Origin: Gymnogyps californianus
Lineage: Eukaryota; Chordata; Aves; Accipitriformes; Cathartidae
Reading direction: 5' to 3'
Length of the DNA stretch: 64,000 bases
Assembly (NCBI RefSeq): GCF_018139145.2
Contig: NW_026114268.1
Span: forward strand, 558,001 to 622,000
Of this stretch, positions 45,179 through 56,780 are shown one piece after another (positions within the stretch are counted from its first letter, which is position 1; each line of letters starts with the position of its first letter). The position numbers and the translations under genes were made by a program. The notes under the pieces were generated by a model. The model was given only the letters and a program-made list of their open reading frames with translations, made no database searches and had not been told where the DNA came from.

Positions 45179-48100
45179 ATGCCTGGTGCCCGCACCTCAG
45201 CGGATACGGAGACACAGCCCCGGAATACCCTGGATCTGAATGGGTACGTTTGAAAAATCCTCCTCTCCTTTCCCCAAGTGTATTTTCCACCTCATCAGCT
45301 GGGGTGGGTGGGGGGTGGACCGGGGAAGAACATGAGGGCAGCCTGAGAGCTCGGTCTGGAGGTGGTGGAAGGCAGCAGCAGTCTCTTCAGTCTCTTCATG
45401 AATGACAGGACTACGCCTAGAAAGCCTTTTGTCTCTGCAAAATGAGGGGCGAGTCCATTTTGGATCGCACGGAGGGAGTTCCAAGAGGTTGCCCAGATAC
45501 ATCCTGCCATAGCAATTGCGAGAGCTTAGCACAGTCCTGTCTTGCGCTCTGCAGGATGGGTTATGTCCCTCAGCTTTCCTGGTTTTCCTTTTGACCCGAA
45601 CCAGAAGGACACCGCTGTTGCCTCTGTTGGCACTGGATTTGACTTGTGTTCCTGACAGACGAGGTTTCCTTAGGAAACTGAGGCAGCTCCTCACCAGAGC
45701 TCTGCCTTAGGAAAAGGAGCACAAGATCCTCTGAGGGGTCCAAGCAGTCTTCTAGCAAAACAAAAGGGGACTGCTTATTCCTGATGAAGTGTAAGCCTTT
45801 CGAGAGCCTCCTAGAACAAGGCAGGAGGAGTTTCCATCTTCCAGAGCAGTGTGTGCTGTCTCTTGGCCCATCAGGCTTCAGGGGAGCAGGGCCTAGCCAC
45901 CAGGGTGTTGCCTTGGTGTCTCCTTGCTTCCCCATGGATTACCAGCATGCCTTTACATTCAGCCCTCCCTCCCTCCCTCCCTCTTTACCCACTCCGCATT
46001 TGTCTGCATTTATGCCAAGAAAAGGGCCAGTGATAACCCGGCTGCCACAGAAATGCTGCTAGAGGGGAGACACACAATCCCCCTGCATTGCAGGCTGTTG
46101 AACTGTAGGGGTACAGGCTGAACCTCTTCTTGAGAGGGGGTGGAGAACTGTGTCAGCACAAGCACCCATCGCATGGTGGGCAGGAGAAACAGGCGTTTGT
46201 TACGTCCCTTCCATTTCCCAAGAATCCCTCTCCAACCCCACAGACGTGAAGTATGGCCACAGCTTTTGTTCCAACTCCTCCTCTTCTGGAGTCGATCCGC
46301 AGCCCTTCGTCCCTAACGAAACAGTGCCAATCGTTACCGTACCAAATGCCCCACTGGTGCAGTTGGTGACAACTCCACTGCTGACTCGAGCTTGTGCAGG
46401 ACCAAGCCAATCCTCACGCCAGGAGTGCCAGGTTCAAGACCTGCAGTCCCTACTGCTGCTTTCCAGGCTGCTGCTGAACTGCACACGTACTGCCAGCTTC
46501 ACCATCCTTTTCCTCCTTGCTGCTCTCTAGGAAAATGAAGGCTCTGAAGACGGTGACCCTGGTGCTGCTTGTCGGGCTCTTCTCTTGCGGTGAGTCTCTG
46601 TAGAGCTCAGACCTGAGGATGGTGCTTTAGGAGGTCCCCAGGGCTCCATTCTGCCCTGGTCCGCTTCCCCTGCTGTCACCAGAGGAACCCAGCTAAGAGC
46701 AGAAAGTCCTCGACAGAGCTCTGCCACTCCCCCCTGCTTCAGAGGAATGGCTGTGGGGGTGAGGAAGGGGTGACTTGCCTTCCCCACGAGGGCTAAGCCA
46801 GTTCTCTTCAGCCGAGGGAGAGGCAGTGGCTAACCTCGCCTGCCCCACGAGGTTGAGAAGCTTCTGCAGGACAAGGAGCATAGTCCAGGGGAGGCAATGT
46901 CCGTCTCTTGCGGAGCCCGGACACCATCATGACCTCTTTCAAAGACTACAAGAGGAGAGACTACTATGGCACCTGGGAGAGACCCAGAAAGGGGAGCGGG
47001 CAGCCCGAGGCATAACCCAGCCTTCGACCAAGGTCGAAGTGTAAGGAGAGCTTTGGTGTATGTCTGACAGGTGTTTACCACGTGGGACAGCTTGGCGAAG
47101 AAAGCCTCTGGAGGATTGCAGCAGTATGCCGGGCCTGCATCTCCTGCTACATTCAGCCTCTCCAACAGCAGGTGACATTTAGGTTTCTTCAGCTCAAGGC
47201 TGGTTCTGCCAGCGTCACCCCAGGGCAGAAAGTGCCACTCCTTAAAAGCCTGTGCCTAGGGCTAGCTACAGGAGCCACCCTGGCAGGTCAGTCAGGTGAA
47301 GGTCAACTGGACCCCACACCAGTGTCTCCACAGTTCGTGGCATTGCACGCAGCTGATAAAGAACAACCATGAGGCAGATTTGGGCCTGCATAGGTTTCAG
47401 CAAAGCAAGCACGGGCTTGCGTGGAAAGACTTGAGTCCTTTGCTTTTGATCGGTGTTAGAGTCCTGCTGCCCAAGCCTTCAACGTGCCAACCACTTCCAA
47501 AATTCATTCGTGGGCATGTAACTCAGCAAGCAGCTTCACAGCAATGGAACTTCTCCAGGTGGTATCAAGAAAGGACCTGTACCCAAACCACCCTTGGAAG
47601 TGTAGCAGGAAGCTGTGCGATAGTAGCCCAGCTGCCTAGGAAGACAGGAAACGGAAGGAATACGTAGAAGAGGTTGCCCGCAAATGAATGCCTGACAAAT
47701 GGCAGAAGGCTTTGCAGGACAGATGGTGTTTAACTGGAAGCCGTGCCCAAGTCAAAGAGGGGAGGCTTTCTGGAAGAAGACAATGCCCAAGGTGAATTGG
47801 CTTCTGTCTTGCCTGCCGGTCCATGGTGCTGTTTTCACAGCGTACGCTAGTGGAGCACCTGAGCACAAACAGGCATGGGGTCTGTAATTCTTTTGTTTCC
47901 CGTGCCTGTACAGAGACTGTTGTTGTGCGCTGCCTTCCTTCCTGCAGAAGGCCTGTTTCTGCTTGCAATGACTGTTCCCTTAATTGTCATTCCAGGAGCG
48001 CTTGCACCTCCCTGGAGGGGACTGGAAGACTTGGAGGTAAAAATGATTTCCCCTTGACTAGATGGTTCTTTCGAGGAGCCCCTCGGCCCCACCAGGACAT

Positions 48101-51100
48101 TGTTTATGTCCCGTCTCACACAAACTTCCCCGGGCACAGCTCCCTGACCTTCTCCCATTGCCCTTTCTTCCCTGCTGCCAAATGGTCAGCTATAGCTCCC
48201 CACGCCCATTAGAGGACTGGGGCCACCCATCCGTCCACCCTTGCGTTTGGGCTGGGCTCTTCACAGCTCCACCTTCCTAACACCTGACAAGCGGAACGGT
48301 AGCCTTCTCCATCCTGCATCCCGTTCTCTCCCTCCATGCTTGCGAGTAGCTGCTAGGAGACCCCTCTGCGGCTTTCCATTGCTGGGCTGCAACAGAAAGC
48401 CCCTGCAAGCAGCATTGCCCCCTCGAAGGAGAGGAGAGGCCAAGGGAAAGAGAGTCTTCTCTCAGGCTGAGGTCACTGGAGCAGCAGTTGCCCGTGAAGA
48501 CCTTTGCAGGGGGCAAGGTTCAAGGACTGAGGGCAGCCTTGCAACTGCCACTGTCAAGCAGAGAGGGAGGACAGAAGTGTATTTCTCGAGCAAGCAGAAG
48601 AGGCTAGCCGAGGCAAGGAAGATGTTGTGCTAAGAAAGGAGAAGAGGGAGCAGCAGGAGAGAGGCAGAGGAAAAAACGGAGAGACGAGATACCGGCAACC
48701 AGGCACGGGAAAGGCAATCAGGGTGGAGGGCTCTAGGACTGATCCAGGAGAGCTCTCCTCTGTCTCCCTTAGATCGTCTCTCACTAGTATATGCCTAAGG
48801 CAGGGAAGGTATTGGTCTTTTCTATAGGAGCTGTCAACTGCTTCTTGCCTGGCTCACATTCCCACAGCGTCCGAGAGGCCAGCCACAACAGTTACAGTCT
48901 CTCCCTTGCTCACTGTTTCTAGGCCAGCAGGAGACGAGTTAGGAGAAGCGCTGAGCAAAACCCTGACCCTGCCAGAACAGCTCCGTAAGCTGCAGGAAGA
49001 GCTTTATCACCTGCGATGGAGCGTCAGGGATGTCACCGAGCATGCTCTCCACGAAGCCCCGAAGCAGGCTAAGCTCCCAGGCTTTACCGGATGGGTAAGG
49101 GCACACTGCAGAAGGCTCGACTCAGAGGTTTCTTTCCTCCCTCCGGCACGTATCCTACTCCAGTTCCCTGCCATAGCTAGCCAAAAAACTGGTGCTGCTG
49201 GAACAAGTGCTGTGCATTGCCACACTTCCTTTTCCTGTTGCTCCACACTTCCTTCTGGGGGAAGAGAGAGCCGTGACGGGAATTGTATTAGTTCTCTTAG
49301 TCGCACCTTCCTCTCCGTCCGCATCTCGGGTCCTCCTCAAGGGAGGACCAGAAAGAAAGAATGGTCTCAGCAGTCCATAGTTACCCCAGTCCCATCTCAT
49401 GCCCAGAAGGCTTGTCTGTCCGTGCCACCTGGCATGGGGCAGCTCCACAGGAAAAGCCCATTCCCGCACCTTCAGCATGCAGAGCATTGGCGTGAGCAGC
49501 CTCTCTGTTCTGATACTGCTCAATCGGAGTGGAGCAAACTTGGGAGGTTTCCGGGCAATTCCAGCGTTCCTTACAGCTGAGTTGAACCGTGTTCACCTTG
49601 GCTGGCCTTGCAGGGGAGCTGCTTGCCCGTTCCTTTGCCTTCTAACAGGCGCTCTCCTTTCTGTTCCTTCCCAGGCTGTTCAAGAGATGATCAATCAAGT
49701 CTTGGAGAAGCTGGAAGAAAACCAAGTCCCGATGCCTGATTATGCCCTCAAATCATCAGGTGCCGTGACATTGTCCAAACCAACCAGTTCCAAAGCGCTT
49801 CCTCTCCAGCTTGACAAGGCGGGCGTTTGAATGCGCCCAGTGGGAGGAGAGAAGGGCCAACAAGTCAAGGGCCCCTCATGCCCCAAAAATGTACCCACTG
49901 ACACAGTCTGTAACGGGCCAGACCACAGCTGAAGAACAGAAAGCCTAGGTCACATTCTTGTCTTTTTCCACGGCCCCTTACGACACTTTGATGAGGCCCT
50001 GCTCTGTGTTCCAGAGGGATCAGGCCAGTAAGAAAGAGGGCAATCCCACTGTACCAGATGGATGGCTACTTAGAAGCCTCTTTCAAGTCAACACTGCAAT
50101 ATTCCTCCTGACATTGCTCGATGAGCATGCTCATGTTTGAATTTCCAGGGGCTGCTATCATTCATCCATGGACTTCTCCATCCTTCCGGAATACAAAAGG
50201 AGTCTTTCTGTATTCCCTGCCCATGCTGGATTACGTCAAGTCTCCTGAGGCTATTCTGGAGGTAGGAGCACCAAGAAACAGAAAAACACAGGTGGGGGGG
50301 AGGAACCAAACACGCTCCTGAGTGGCCTTTACGCTTGTCTTTGCTCCTCGAAGCTTTCTTTACTGCTTTCTTCTCACAGGGACCTACTTGCCTCCTGTGT
50401 CTCCCTGCTGAGTATTTCCTCTCCCGCAGTGCCCCAGGCCCTCCACGCGAGCTTCTGACAGGCTAGCTTCGTCCTGCAGTCTTTGTCTTCCCAGTCACTG
50501 TGAAAACTGTCAGCATGGCACGGGAGGAGAAGGGAAAAGGTGCCTGCGGAGGTCTGGGGTGTGAGATTGCCGGGGCTCTTAGTGAGCACAAGCAGGCGCT
50601 GGCCGGGAGAGGCCAGAGAGCTTCTACAAGTAGCACACCCAGCTCCCTGCCATCCAAGTGTTTCTCCGCTGAAGGGGTCTTGTGAGGCCTGAATTCTCAC
50701 AACGGCTTCTCCGTTCGGTACCTGCAGGGTCCCGCCGAAGGCACTGGCTGCGGTTCAGAGCAGAGCTGATGGGCCAAATCAGTTCTTAATCCTCTGATGC
50801 TCGTGGCAGGAATAAGAGCCAGGGCACCCTTCTCCATGGGAACGTGCTTTCTTCTTCTCCTTTCAGCCAGAAAATCATCCGGGAAACTGCTGGCCCTTCC
50901 CAGGAAGTCAGGGACACGTCTTCATCAAGCTGTCTATGCCAATCATTCCCAGAGCAGTCACCATGGACCATGCTTTAGGGACAGGCTTCCATGGAGACAG
51001 TATCTCCAGAGCTCCAAAGGACTTTGCTGTCTACGTAAGTGGTTTCTCAAGAGTGGGGGCAGGGGGTCGCATAGCATTTCTAAGCGGGGGGTGAATACGG

Positions 51101-52676
51101 GTCAAAGAGTCGAGCGGCCTGCGGCTTCCTCCTGGCTCGCAGAAGAAACAACCTCCTGGCAGTTGTATTCCTCTTTTATCCAATGTACTGCTCAAAAGGA
51201 AGTTTGTGGGGCAAGAGGGTGCCCCAGGAGCCACAGGGAAAAGCAGCTGGCACAGTGCACGGTTCTAAACCTTCTTGGCTTCCGATCCCAGGGGGCATTT
51301 GTGATCCCGAGGTTACCCCCCTCTCACTGGCAATGTCTGCTCCTTTTCTGACTGCCAGCTGAGACCCATTGAGTAGGCAAGTGTGGCATGCTGCCTAGCT
51401 GCAGCTTCTCATCTTCTCCTTGTGCTCATCCTCCTTGGACTACGTAGCTGAAAGCAAGCAGTACTTCACCAACTGAAGTTAAGTCTTCCCACAGTGTAAC
51501 AGGCGCTCTTGTTTTCTCCACCCCCGGCTTTCTCTAGGGCCTGAAGCACCATGAGGAGCAGGGAACGTTCCTGGGACGGTTCATTTTCCTGGCGGCGCTC
51601 AATCCCAGTCAGACCTTCCAGCTGAAGGTACGGGGACAAAGAGGGAAGGCTATCATAGGAGAGGAGGAGACATGCGGTTGGCTGGGGAGAAGCTTCCCTG
51701 CCAAAGGGCTATAGGCAGCCCTCTCCTTGAGCGTGTGCCACGCTGGCCCTTCTTCTGCTTTAACTTCCTAACGGCATATGCCGTTCTTCTTCTCTTTCGT
51801 TTTGGGTTTAAGCTTCAGCGCTTACAACTGCTGCAGTTGAAGCTGAAACCAGCTTGACTGTCTGGACTCCAAGTGCATACACGTGGCCACATCCCGTAGT
51901 ATGCACTACTACTGGCCTGCTAGTTCAAGACTAGAAATGCTGGGCTTTCTGAGGATTCTGTTGTTGCTGGTAGTGAGTAGTGACAGGGAGGCCATTCTGT
52001 TTCAGTGGCTTTCTAGAGAAGGCAACGAGACATTCTACTACCACCACTGGGTCTTCTGACTGTGGGAGCACGGGCCTCAAAGCAGGCGAGAAGAACTTGC
52101 CAATGTATTTGCTGAAGCTTCTGGTAGCTGCATCTTCCTTTCCTGTTCTGCTGGCCAAATGAGAGAGAGCAAGATAAGAACATCTTGAACCACGATAGGT
52201 CAAAAGACCTCACATGGCAGCTGGAAGGAAGCTGTTGAACGAGTCCCTCGCTGCGGCACTACTCTGTCAGTAGTCAAATGCCAGAGAGGAAAAAGGCAAC
52301 TCATTTCTTCTTCTCCTTTCAGAACGAGCTCTCTGGGTTCGTGAAGTACCTAAGGCTGCAAGTGCTGAGCAACTGGGGTCACCCGGACTACACCTGCCTG
52401 TATCGATTCAGAGTGCACGGTGATCCTCCCAAAGACGGGGAGAGGTGTCAGCTTCATCTGGCAATAAATTGCGTTAATTTTCACCAAGCCGAGTTTGCGT
52501 CTGTTTTGCCTGTGATGCTAACTGGAAAGAGAGCTCCCTGTCTTCCTCTCCACCCACGAGCTTATCGGAGACATCAGGAGTACATAGCAAGATATTCCGT
52601 ATTAAAAGAAACAAGAAAAATCAGTCACAAACATGCAGAAAGCCTGACAGCCACAGACTTGCTGCCTACACAGTAA
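45179..52676 (+). CDS. SUN domain-containing protein (SUN3/SPAG4-like), 8 exons
   Basis: Exons: 45179-45243, 46531-46589, 48868-49094, 49675-49759, 50149-50261, 50867-51034, 51538-51627, 52323-52676. All have GT/AG borders, phases agree, and the sum is 1161 bases (386 residues); SUN3 and SUN5 have similar length. SUN proteins sit in the inner nuclear membrane and bind KASH proteins to link nucleus and cytoskeleton. Residues 24-41 form a short hydrophobic segment (TVTLVLLVGLF). Residues 60-130 look coiled-coil (LPEQLRKLQEELYHLRW, EMINQVLEKLEE). The SUN domain begins at PDYALKSSG (138-146), contains PGNCW (Cys191), RAPKDFAVY and ends YTCLYRFRVHG (Cys294, 286-302). Those two cysteines match the conserved SUN disulfide pair. 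The tail after 302 is unusually long and passes an AATAAA, so it may be partly untranslated in reality. Exons 1-2 are less certain than 3-8. Transcription converges with the USP gene. Confidence 0.85.
45963..45983. repeat. CCCT microsatellite
   Basis: About five copies of CCCT lie in intron 1 of the SUN gene. Confidence 0.8.
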
Positions 52677-53505
52677 CATTAGCAAGGCCCTGCCTATACA
52701 CAAAAGATTAAATTAATGTACAGTTTCCCTATGTAGGAAGCAACTAAGGAACAACTGAATACAACCACCTCTTGTTACCTGTTTTCACAAGAGGCACCTC
52801 CTGCTTCAGCTTCTATCTTTCAGGTTGTTACTGATGAGAAAATGGAAGCATGTTTTATTGTAAGAAGGAAACCTGTAATTGGAAACTTAATTCATGGCCT
52901 GATTTGCCTCTCTAGGCACACATCTAGTGAATAGCCCAGCAAACGTTACAGAAGTGAGCAGCAAGGCAAACCCAGGACACCTCAAGAGATCCCGTAACTA
53001 CACGAGTCTGTCTTTCCTTTTCACCCCCGAGTTCCCAAAGCACCAAGGCAGGACCAGGCAGGGCAGTCGTGCGCTCGGGTCACACCGGGGAGGAGAGAGC
53101 AGGAACAGCGCTCTGGCACCCAGGATTAGTAACAACAATTTCTGCTCTGAACTGGGGCTTGGTCAATGTGCAAGTGCATGGCTCAGCCATGGCCAATGGC
53201 ACAGCTGTTGCTGGGCGGGCAGGGGCAGCCCGGGCCTCTCCTCACAGAGCCACCCTGCGCCCGCTGCCCCGCCACTGCAGCTCGCTCCTCAGCCAGCGGG
53301 GACACTGGGCCTGCGGAGAGACGGCCTTCGAGAACAGCCTGTTCCTTCAGCAGCGCAAGTGTGTGCACAGCTCTGCCGTCCCTCGGTCCGCTCATGGGGC
53401 CTGGGCTTGCTCAGGGAGGGAGGAAAGGGGGGAAAGGAGGGCAGGAGAGGGGACAGGAGCGAGAGACAGAGGGGACAGGTCACACTTTTATTTATTTACT
53501 GCACC
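52677..53505. other. Intergenic, SUN to USP-module
   Basis: It lies between the SUN stop and the duplicated module. It includes a purine-rich G/A tract at 53414-53480. Two overlapping TTTATT motifs (53487-53496) would read AATAAA on the minus strand and could polyadenylate the minus-strand terminal exon at 53740-53935. No other gene is recognised. Confidence 0.5.
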
Positions 53506-54428
53506 ACAACCTCGCCTTCCAGGACAAAGTCAGCTTTGCTTCCAAGCCTCCTCTAGCACAGATGCCTCAGCTGGCATCTGACATTCAGAGGTGCAAAGTT
53601 ACCTCCCTGCTGAGCTCATTACAGGCTCAGGGCTCAGGAGCTGGCAGTGCCCGATGCCACCAGGGAAGCAGAGGATCCTGGCAGCTGGATGTTGAGCGCG
53701 GTGGGCCTCTGCCGCCCACTCCTCACTCACATGCTTTAGCTACAGCTCCTGTGCTTGGGCAGCATGGCGTTTGTTACCCTTCACAAAATGCCATGGCAGG
53801 CAGGCTTGGTTGGGTGAACGTGGCTGAGGAATTCTCGTGCAAGAAGCTCCTTTTACGGAAGGCATCTTGTCCATAGGATGACCTGGCCAGAGTTTTTTCT
53901 TAGTTGACTTTTTGGTATTATTGCTCTGAAGATGCCTGCGGAAACAAAAAAAGGAAAGATTAAAAAGATATCTATATATTTCACTGCTGTTATTAGTAGA
54001 GGCAACAAGGAGCCTGACCAGAACCAGCTGCCAGGGCTTCCAGGCTCTAGGAAGCTCTGGCAGACCTGTGCAGACTGTGTCTGCCCTCAGTCGACATTTT
54101 GACATTGGAAACGTCAATTTGCAAAGCTCTCTTCAGCTATCCAGCGCTGCAACCCAACGACTTTGCTAAACACAGGAGGGACCATGCAGCCGAGGAGAGG
54201 ATCTGCCTTCTTGCCTGTCACTGCCTGCTCCTTTGCAGCATCCTAGAGTTTCACTCCAGCACCTCGGTACCGCCTCCGATGCCGTGGGGACCGAGCACAG
54301 AGGAGTCATCCGCAACAGGGCAGCAGGAGGGGGCTGCTCTTCAGCCCTCTTTCAACAAACCTCTTTTCGGCCTCTTTGGCCTGGTTTTCAGCTGCCACTC
54401 TTGACCTCCATCTGCTCACAGGAGGTGG
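53506..54428. repeat. Direct repeat of the USP-type module, copy 1
   Basis: From ACAACCTCGCCTTCCAGG onward the sequence is almost identical to 63076-64000, with an offset of about 9572 bases. The left boundary is sharp: the preceding bases differ in the two copies. Differences include a short indel near 53654 and a few substitutions. The right limit is not known because copy 2 runs off the window. Confidence 0.92.
53740..53935 (-). CDS. Lysine-rich terminal exon, possibly of the USP gene
   Basis: On the minus strand a clear pyrimidine tract and CAG (CCTTTTTTTGTTTCCGCAG) precede an open exon from 53935 to the stop at 53740-53742. It needs incoming phase 2 and encodes 64 residues: a basic start (KKSTKKKLWPGHP), a middle with RIPQPRSPNQACLPW and the end HAAQAQEL. 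It lies downstream of the USP gene on the same strand and recurs next to a second USP-type module, which suggests the last exon of that gene or of a short gene starting in the CpG-rich region at 55192. The joining exons are not resolved. Minus-strand AATAAA motifs at 53487-53496 fit a 3' end. Confidence 0.5.
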
Positions 54429-54899
54429 ATCATCAGTGCCTCAAGACGGGCAGTAGCCTCCGGGCTGCCTCATCTGCCTGATGTCTTCTCCCTCTTTGAT
54501 GACTTTGGCTGCTGGCTGCAGCAGGGCCGCTGGCAAAGCACACAGTGGACAGACAACAGTCGCGCCTCGCCCTGCCCAGCGATGGGGTAAGGACAGCAGA
54601 TGCTGACTACCTTCACCCAAGAAAACTCCTCCGCTCTCCGGCTGCCCCCAGCCTGTCCCCTGCTCTCCCTCCCCCTCCGATCCAGGTCACCAGGGGCCTC
54701 CAGCCTCACCTGCTGTTTGGGCCCTGCACTGCTGCCATCCTAGCACTTCAGGAACCATCTGATGGAGGCAATTCACAATGGCACTTGTCAGCGCCACCCC
54801 CTGCTCCTGACCCCTGCGACTACGGTTAGCGTAACGCATGCCATTTCATCAGGCAAACAGCCACGCTCTCGGACCGAGCTGGTCGCGTATCAGTCCCCT

Positions 54900-55620
54900 T
54901 TCCCCTCCTCCTCAGCCCTTGAAGGTCCTGTGCACCAGGCCGACTTCTTCTCCCCCTCCCTAGCGGCCTCAAGGCTCCTGGGCGCCAGGCCGACGTCTTC
55001 CCTCCTTACGGGCCTCGAAGGTCCCAGGCACCCGGCCAACCAGGCTGTGATGACCCCATGGCAGAACATGGGGGAGGCCGGGGGCGGGGGGAGGGGAGAG
55101 AGGGGAGAGGGGAGAGAGGGGGAAGGGGGGAAGAGGGGTCCTGGGCCTGGCCGGGGGCTGCTCGGCCTCGGGGCAGGCCCCACGGGCGCCATGTTGAAGC
55201 TCGGCCTGGCTGCCAGCGAAGCCCGCCTTCTTCTCACATCAGTCTTTGCCGGCATAGGTCGGGAGGGCTGTCAGTCTCCTTCCCTGAGGTGATGCTGCCT
55301 CACATTGGCTCTCAGGCAGTCACACCCCGCCCACCACCTGAGTTAATGGTGCCTCTGAGTGGCCACCTGGGATGTCACTGTGCCCTGGTTTGGGGCCCAC
55401 CCTCCCCTGTCATGATGCTCTCTCTCATTGGCTGCCTGAGGGGTCACTCCCCCCACCACCAGTGCCCGCCCTTCCCCGAGGTGATGTTTCTTCTGATTGG
55501 CAGCCTGGTTACATATCAATCAGGTGCCTTTCCCCCGCCTCCTCAAATGCGATTGGCTGTCCTGGGTCCACTGGCTCCCCACAGACTTCTGGGCGGACGT
55601 TGCCAGGCAACGAGCTCCGC
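54900..55620 (-). promoter_or_regulatory. CpG-rich candidate promoter with CCAAT boxes and X-box
   Basis: The region is GC-rich. ATTGG (CCAAT on the minus strand) occurs at 55304, 55427, 55496 and 55552, spaced within repeated units of about 55-70 bases starting at 55291, 55346, 55413 and 55482. A perfect RFX X-box, GTTGCCAGGCAAC, lies at 55599-55611. Downstream on the minus strand is AACATGGCG at about 55195-55187, a YY1-like start context with ATG at 55192-55190, an open frame of 61 codons and a good donor (CCC, GTAAGG) at 55010. This fits a minus-strand CpG promoter feeding toward 53935. G-rich runs at 55080-55140 could fold as quadruplexes. Confidence 0.45.
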
Positions 55621-55624
55621 CTTT

Positions 55625-55790
55625 GGGGTTTAGACCCTCAGAAGGAACTGTGGGCCCTGAAAAAGGCTATGGGTCATAAAAGAGAGGTTTGGACCCTAAA
55701 AATGAGGATTTGGGCCCTGAAAAGCAGGCTTTGGGCACTGAAAGGATGGGCTAGATGCTACAAATGACGCTTTGCACCCTGAAAACGAGG
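55625..55790. repeat. Degenerate minisatellite, about 20-bp unit
   Basis: About eight units resemble TTTGGGCCCTGAAAA followed by a GAGG-like spacer, with period 19-22. Examples start near 55652, 55690, 55709, 55729 and 55770. The units are diverged, so it is not a recent slippage product. Confidence 0.7.
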
Positions 55791-56039
55791 GGAATCCTGT
55801 GGTTCCGATCGGAGCTGGCTTTGGTGCCCAATAACTCCACGCAACACACCACCTCTCCTGTCCTGGGTGTCACCATAACAGATGGAGCCCAAAGGCGTGG
55901 ACCAAATGAACTCAGTGGACGTTTTGTGGCCATTTTCTGGACATTTTACAGGGGTGGTCCATAGACTGAGGGAATGATAGCTGCGTGTTATAGCAAAGGC
56001 TGGGAAGGGGAGTGGTGGTTCCTGAGGATGTATTGGATA

Positions 56040-56225
56040 GTGTGGGAGCAGCAGGCTGGGGGGAGAGAATCAGAAGGGTAAAGGTGAGAAAACTTGAGGG
56101 TTGAGAAAAATACAGTTCAATAATTGAAATAAAAGAAAATATCAAGCTCCCCGCTCGTTTTATTTCAGAGCATTATGTCATATGGTCTGGAGTGTCCCTT
56201 TGGTCAGTTGGGTCACAATCTGCTC
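56040..56225 (-). mobile_element. ERV LTR fragment
   Basis: It has the GGGGAGAGAATCAGAAGG block, GTTCAATAATTGAAATAAAA and CATTATGTCATATGGTCTGG, the same LTR family as 6165-7402 in the same orientation. Both ends are missing. Confidence 0.8.
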
Positions 56226-56329
56226 CTGTCACAACCGACACGCCCCGAAGGTTTGTCTGATGTGCACCTCCGGGGCGCTGAAACCCTCCTCCTCCTCCCC
56301 TCCGCTGAGGGGTCATAGTCCATAGTGAC

Positions 56330-56603
56330 CACAAACCAGCTGCGGTGATCGTAGCCCCACCGCGGGGATCTGCTCCGCTCTCTCCGCCTCTGCAGGGTTT
56401 GCTCCCGAGCAGTCCTGGGTGTGCGAGCCAACTGGGAGCTGGCATTGGAGGGCCCTGGAGCTGCATCATCCCCTGGGGCTCGGTCACGACATGGAGGACT
56501 TGTCCTCCACCTCCTCATCGCTGAGCAGTGGTAGTCCGTGTACTCCACGAACCGGCTGCGGAGAACATAGCCCCGCGCGGGGATCTGCTCCGCTCTCTCC
56601 CCC

Positions 56604-56657
<54 letters not shown>

Positions 56658-56780
56658 CTCAGCCCCGCGGGATCTGCTCCGCTCTCTCTCCTCAGCAGGG
56701 TTTGCTCCAAAGCAGCACTGCTTGCGGAGCCAACTGGGAGCTGCGTTGGAGGGCCCTGGAGCTGCGTGATCCCTGGGAGC
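56330..56780. repeat. GC-rich tandem repeat with C tract
   Basis: Partial copies of a module run in the order CTGCGG..., TAGCCCC, GGGATCTGCTCCGCTCTCTC, GCAGGGTTTGCTCC, GAGCCAACTGGGAGCTG and GGAGGGCCCTGGAGCTGC. Starts are near 56340, 56557 and 56663; the middle unit is interrupted by the C tract. It lies in the 3' part of the USP transcription unit on the minus strand. Confidence 0.75.
56605..56656. repeat. Homopolymer of 52 C
   Basis: An uninterrupted run of 52 C. Its true length is uncertain because such runs are hard to sequence. In minus-strand translation it makes a meaningless polyglycine stretch. Confidence 0.9.
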
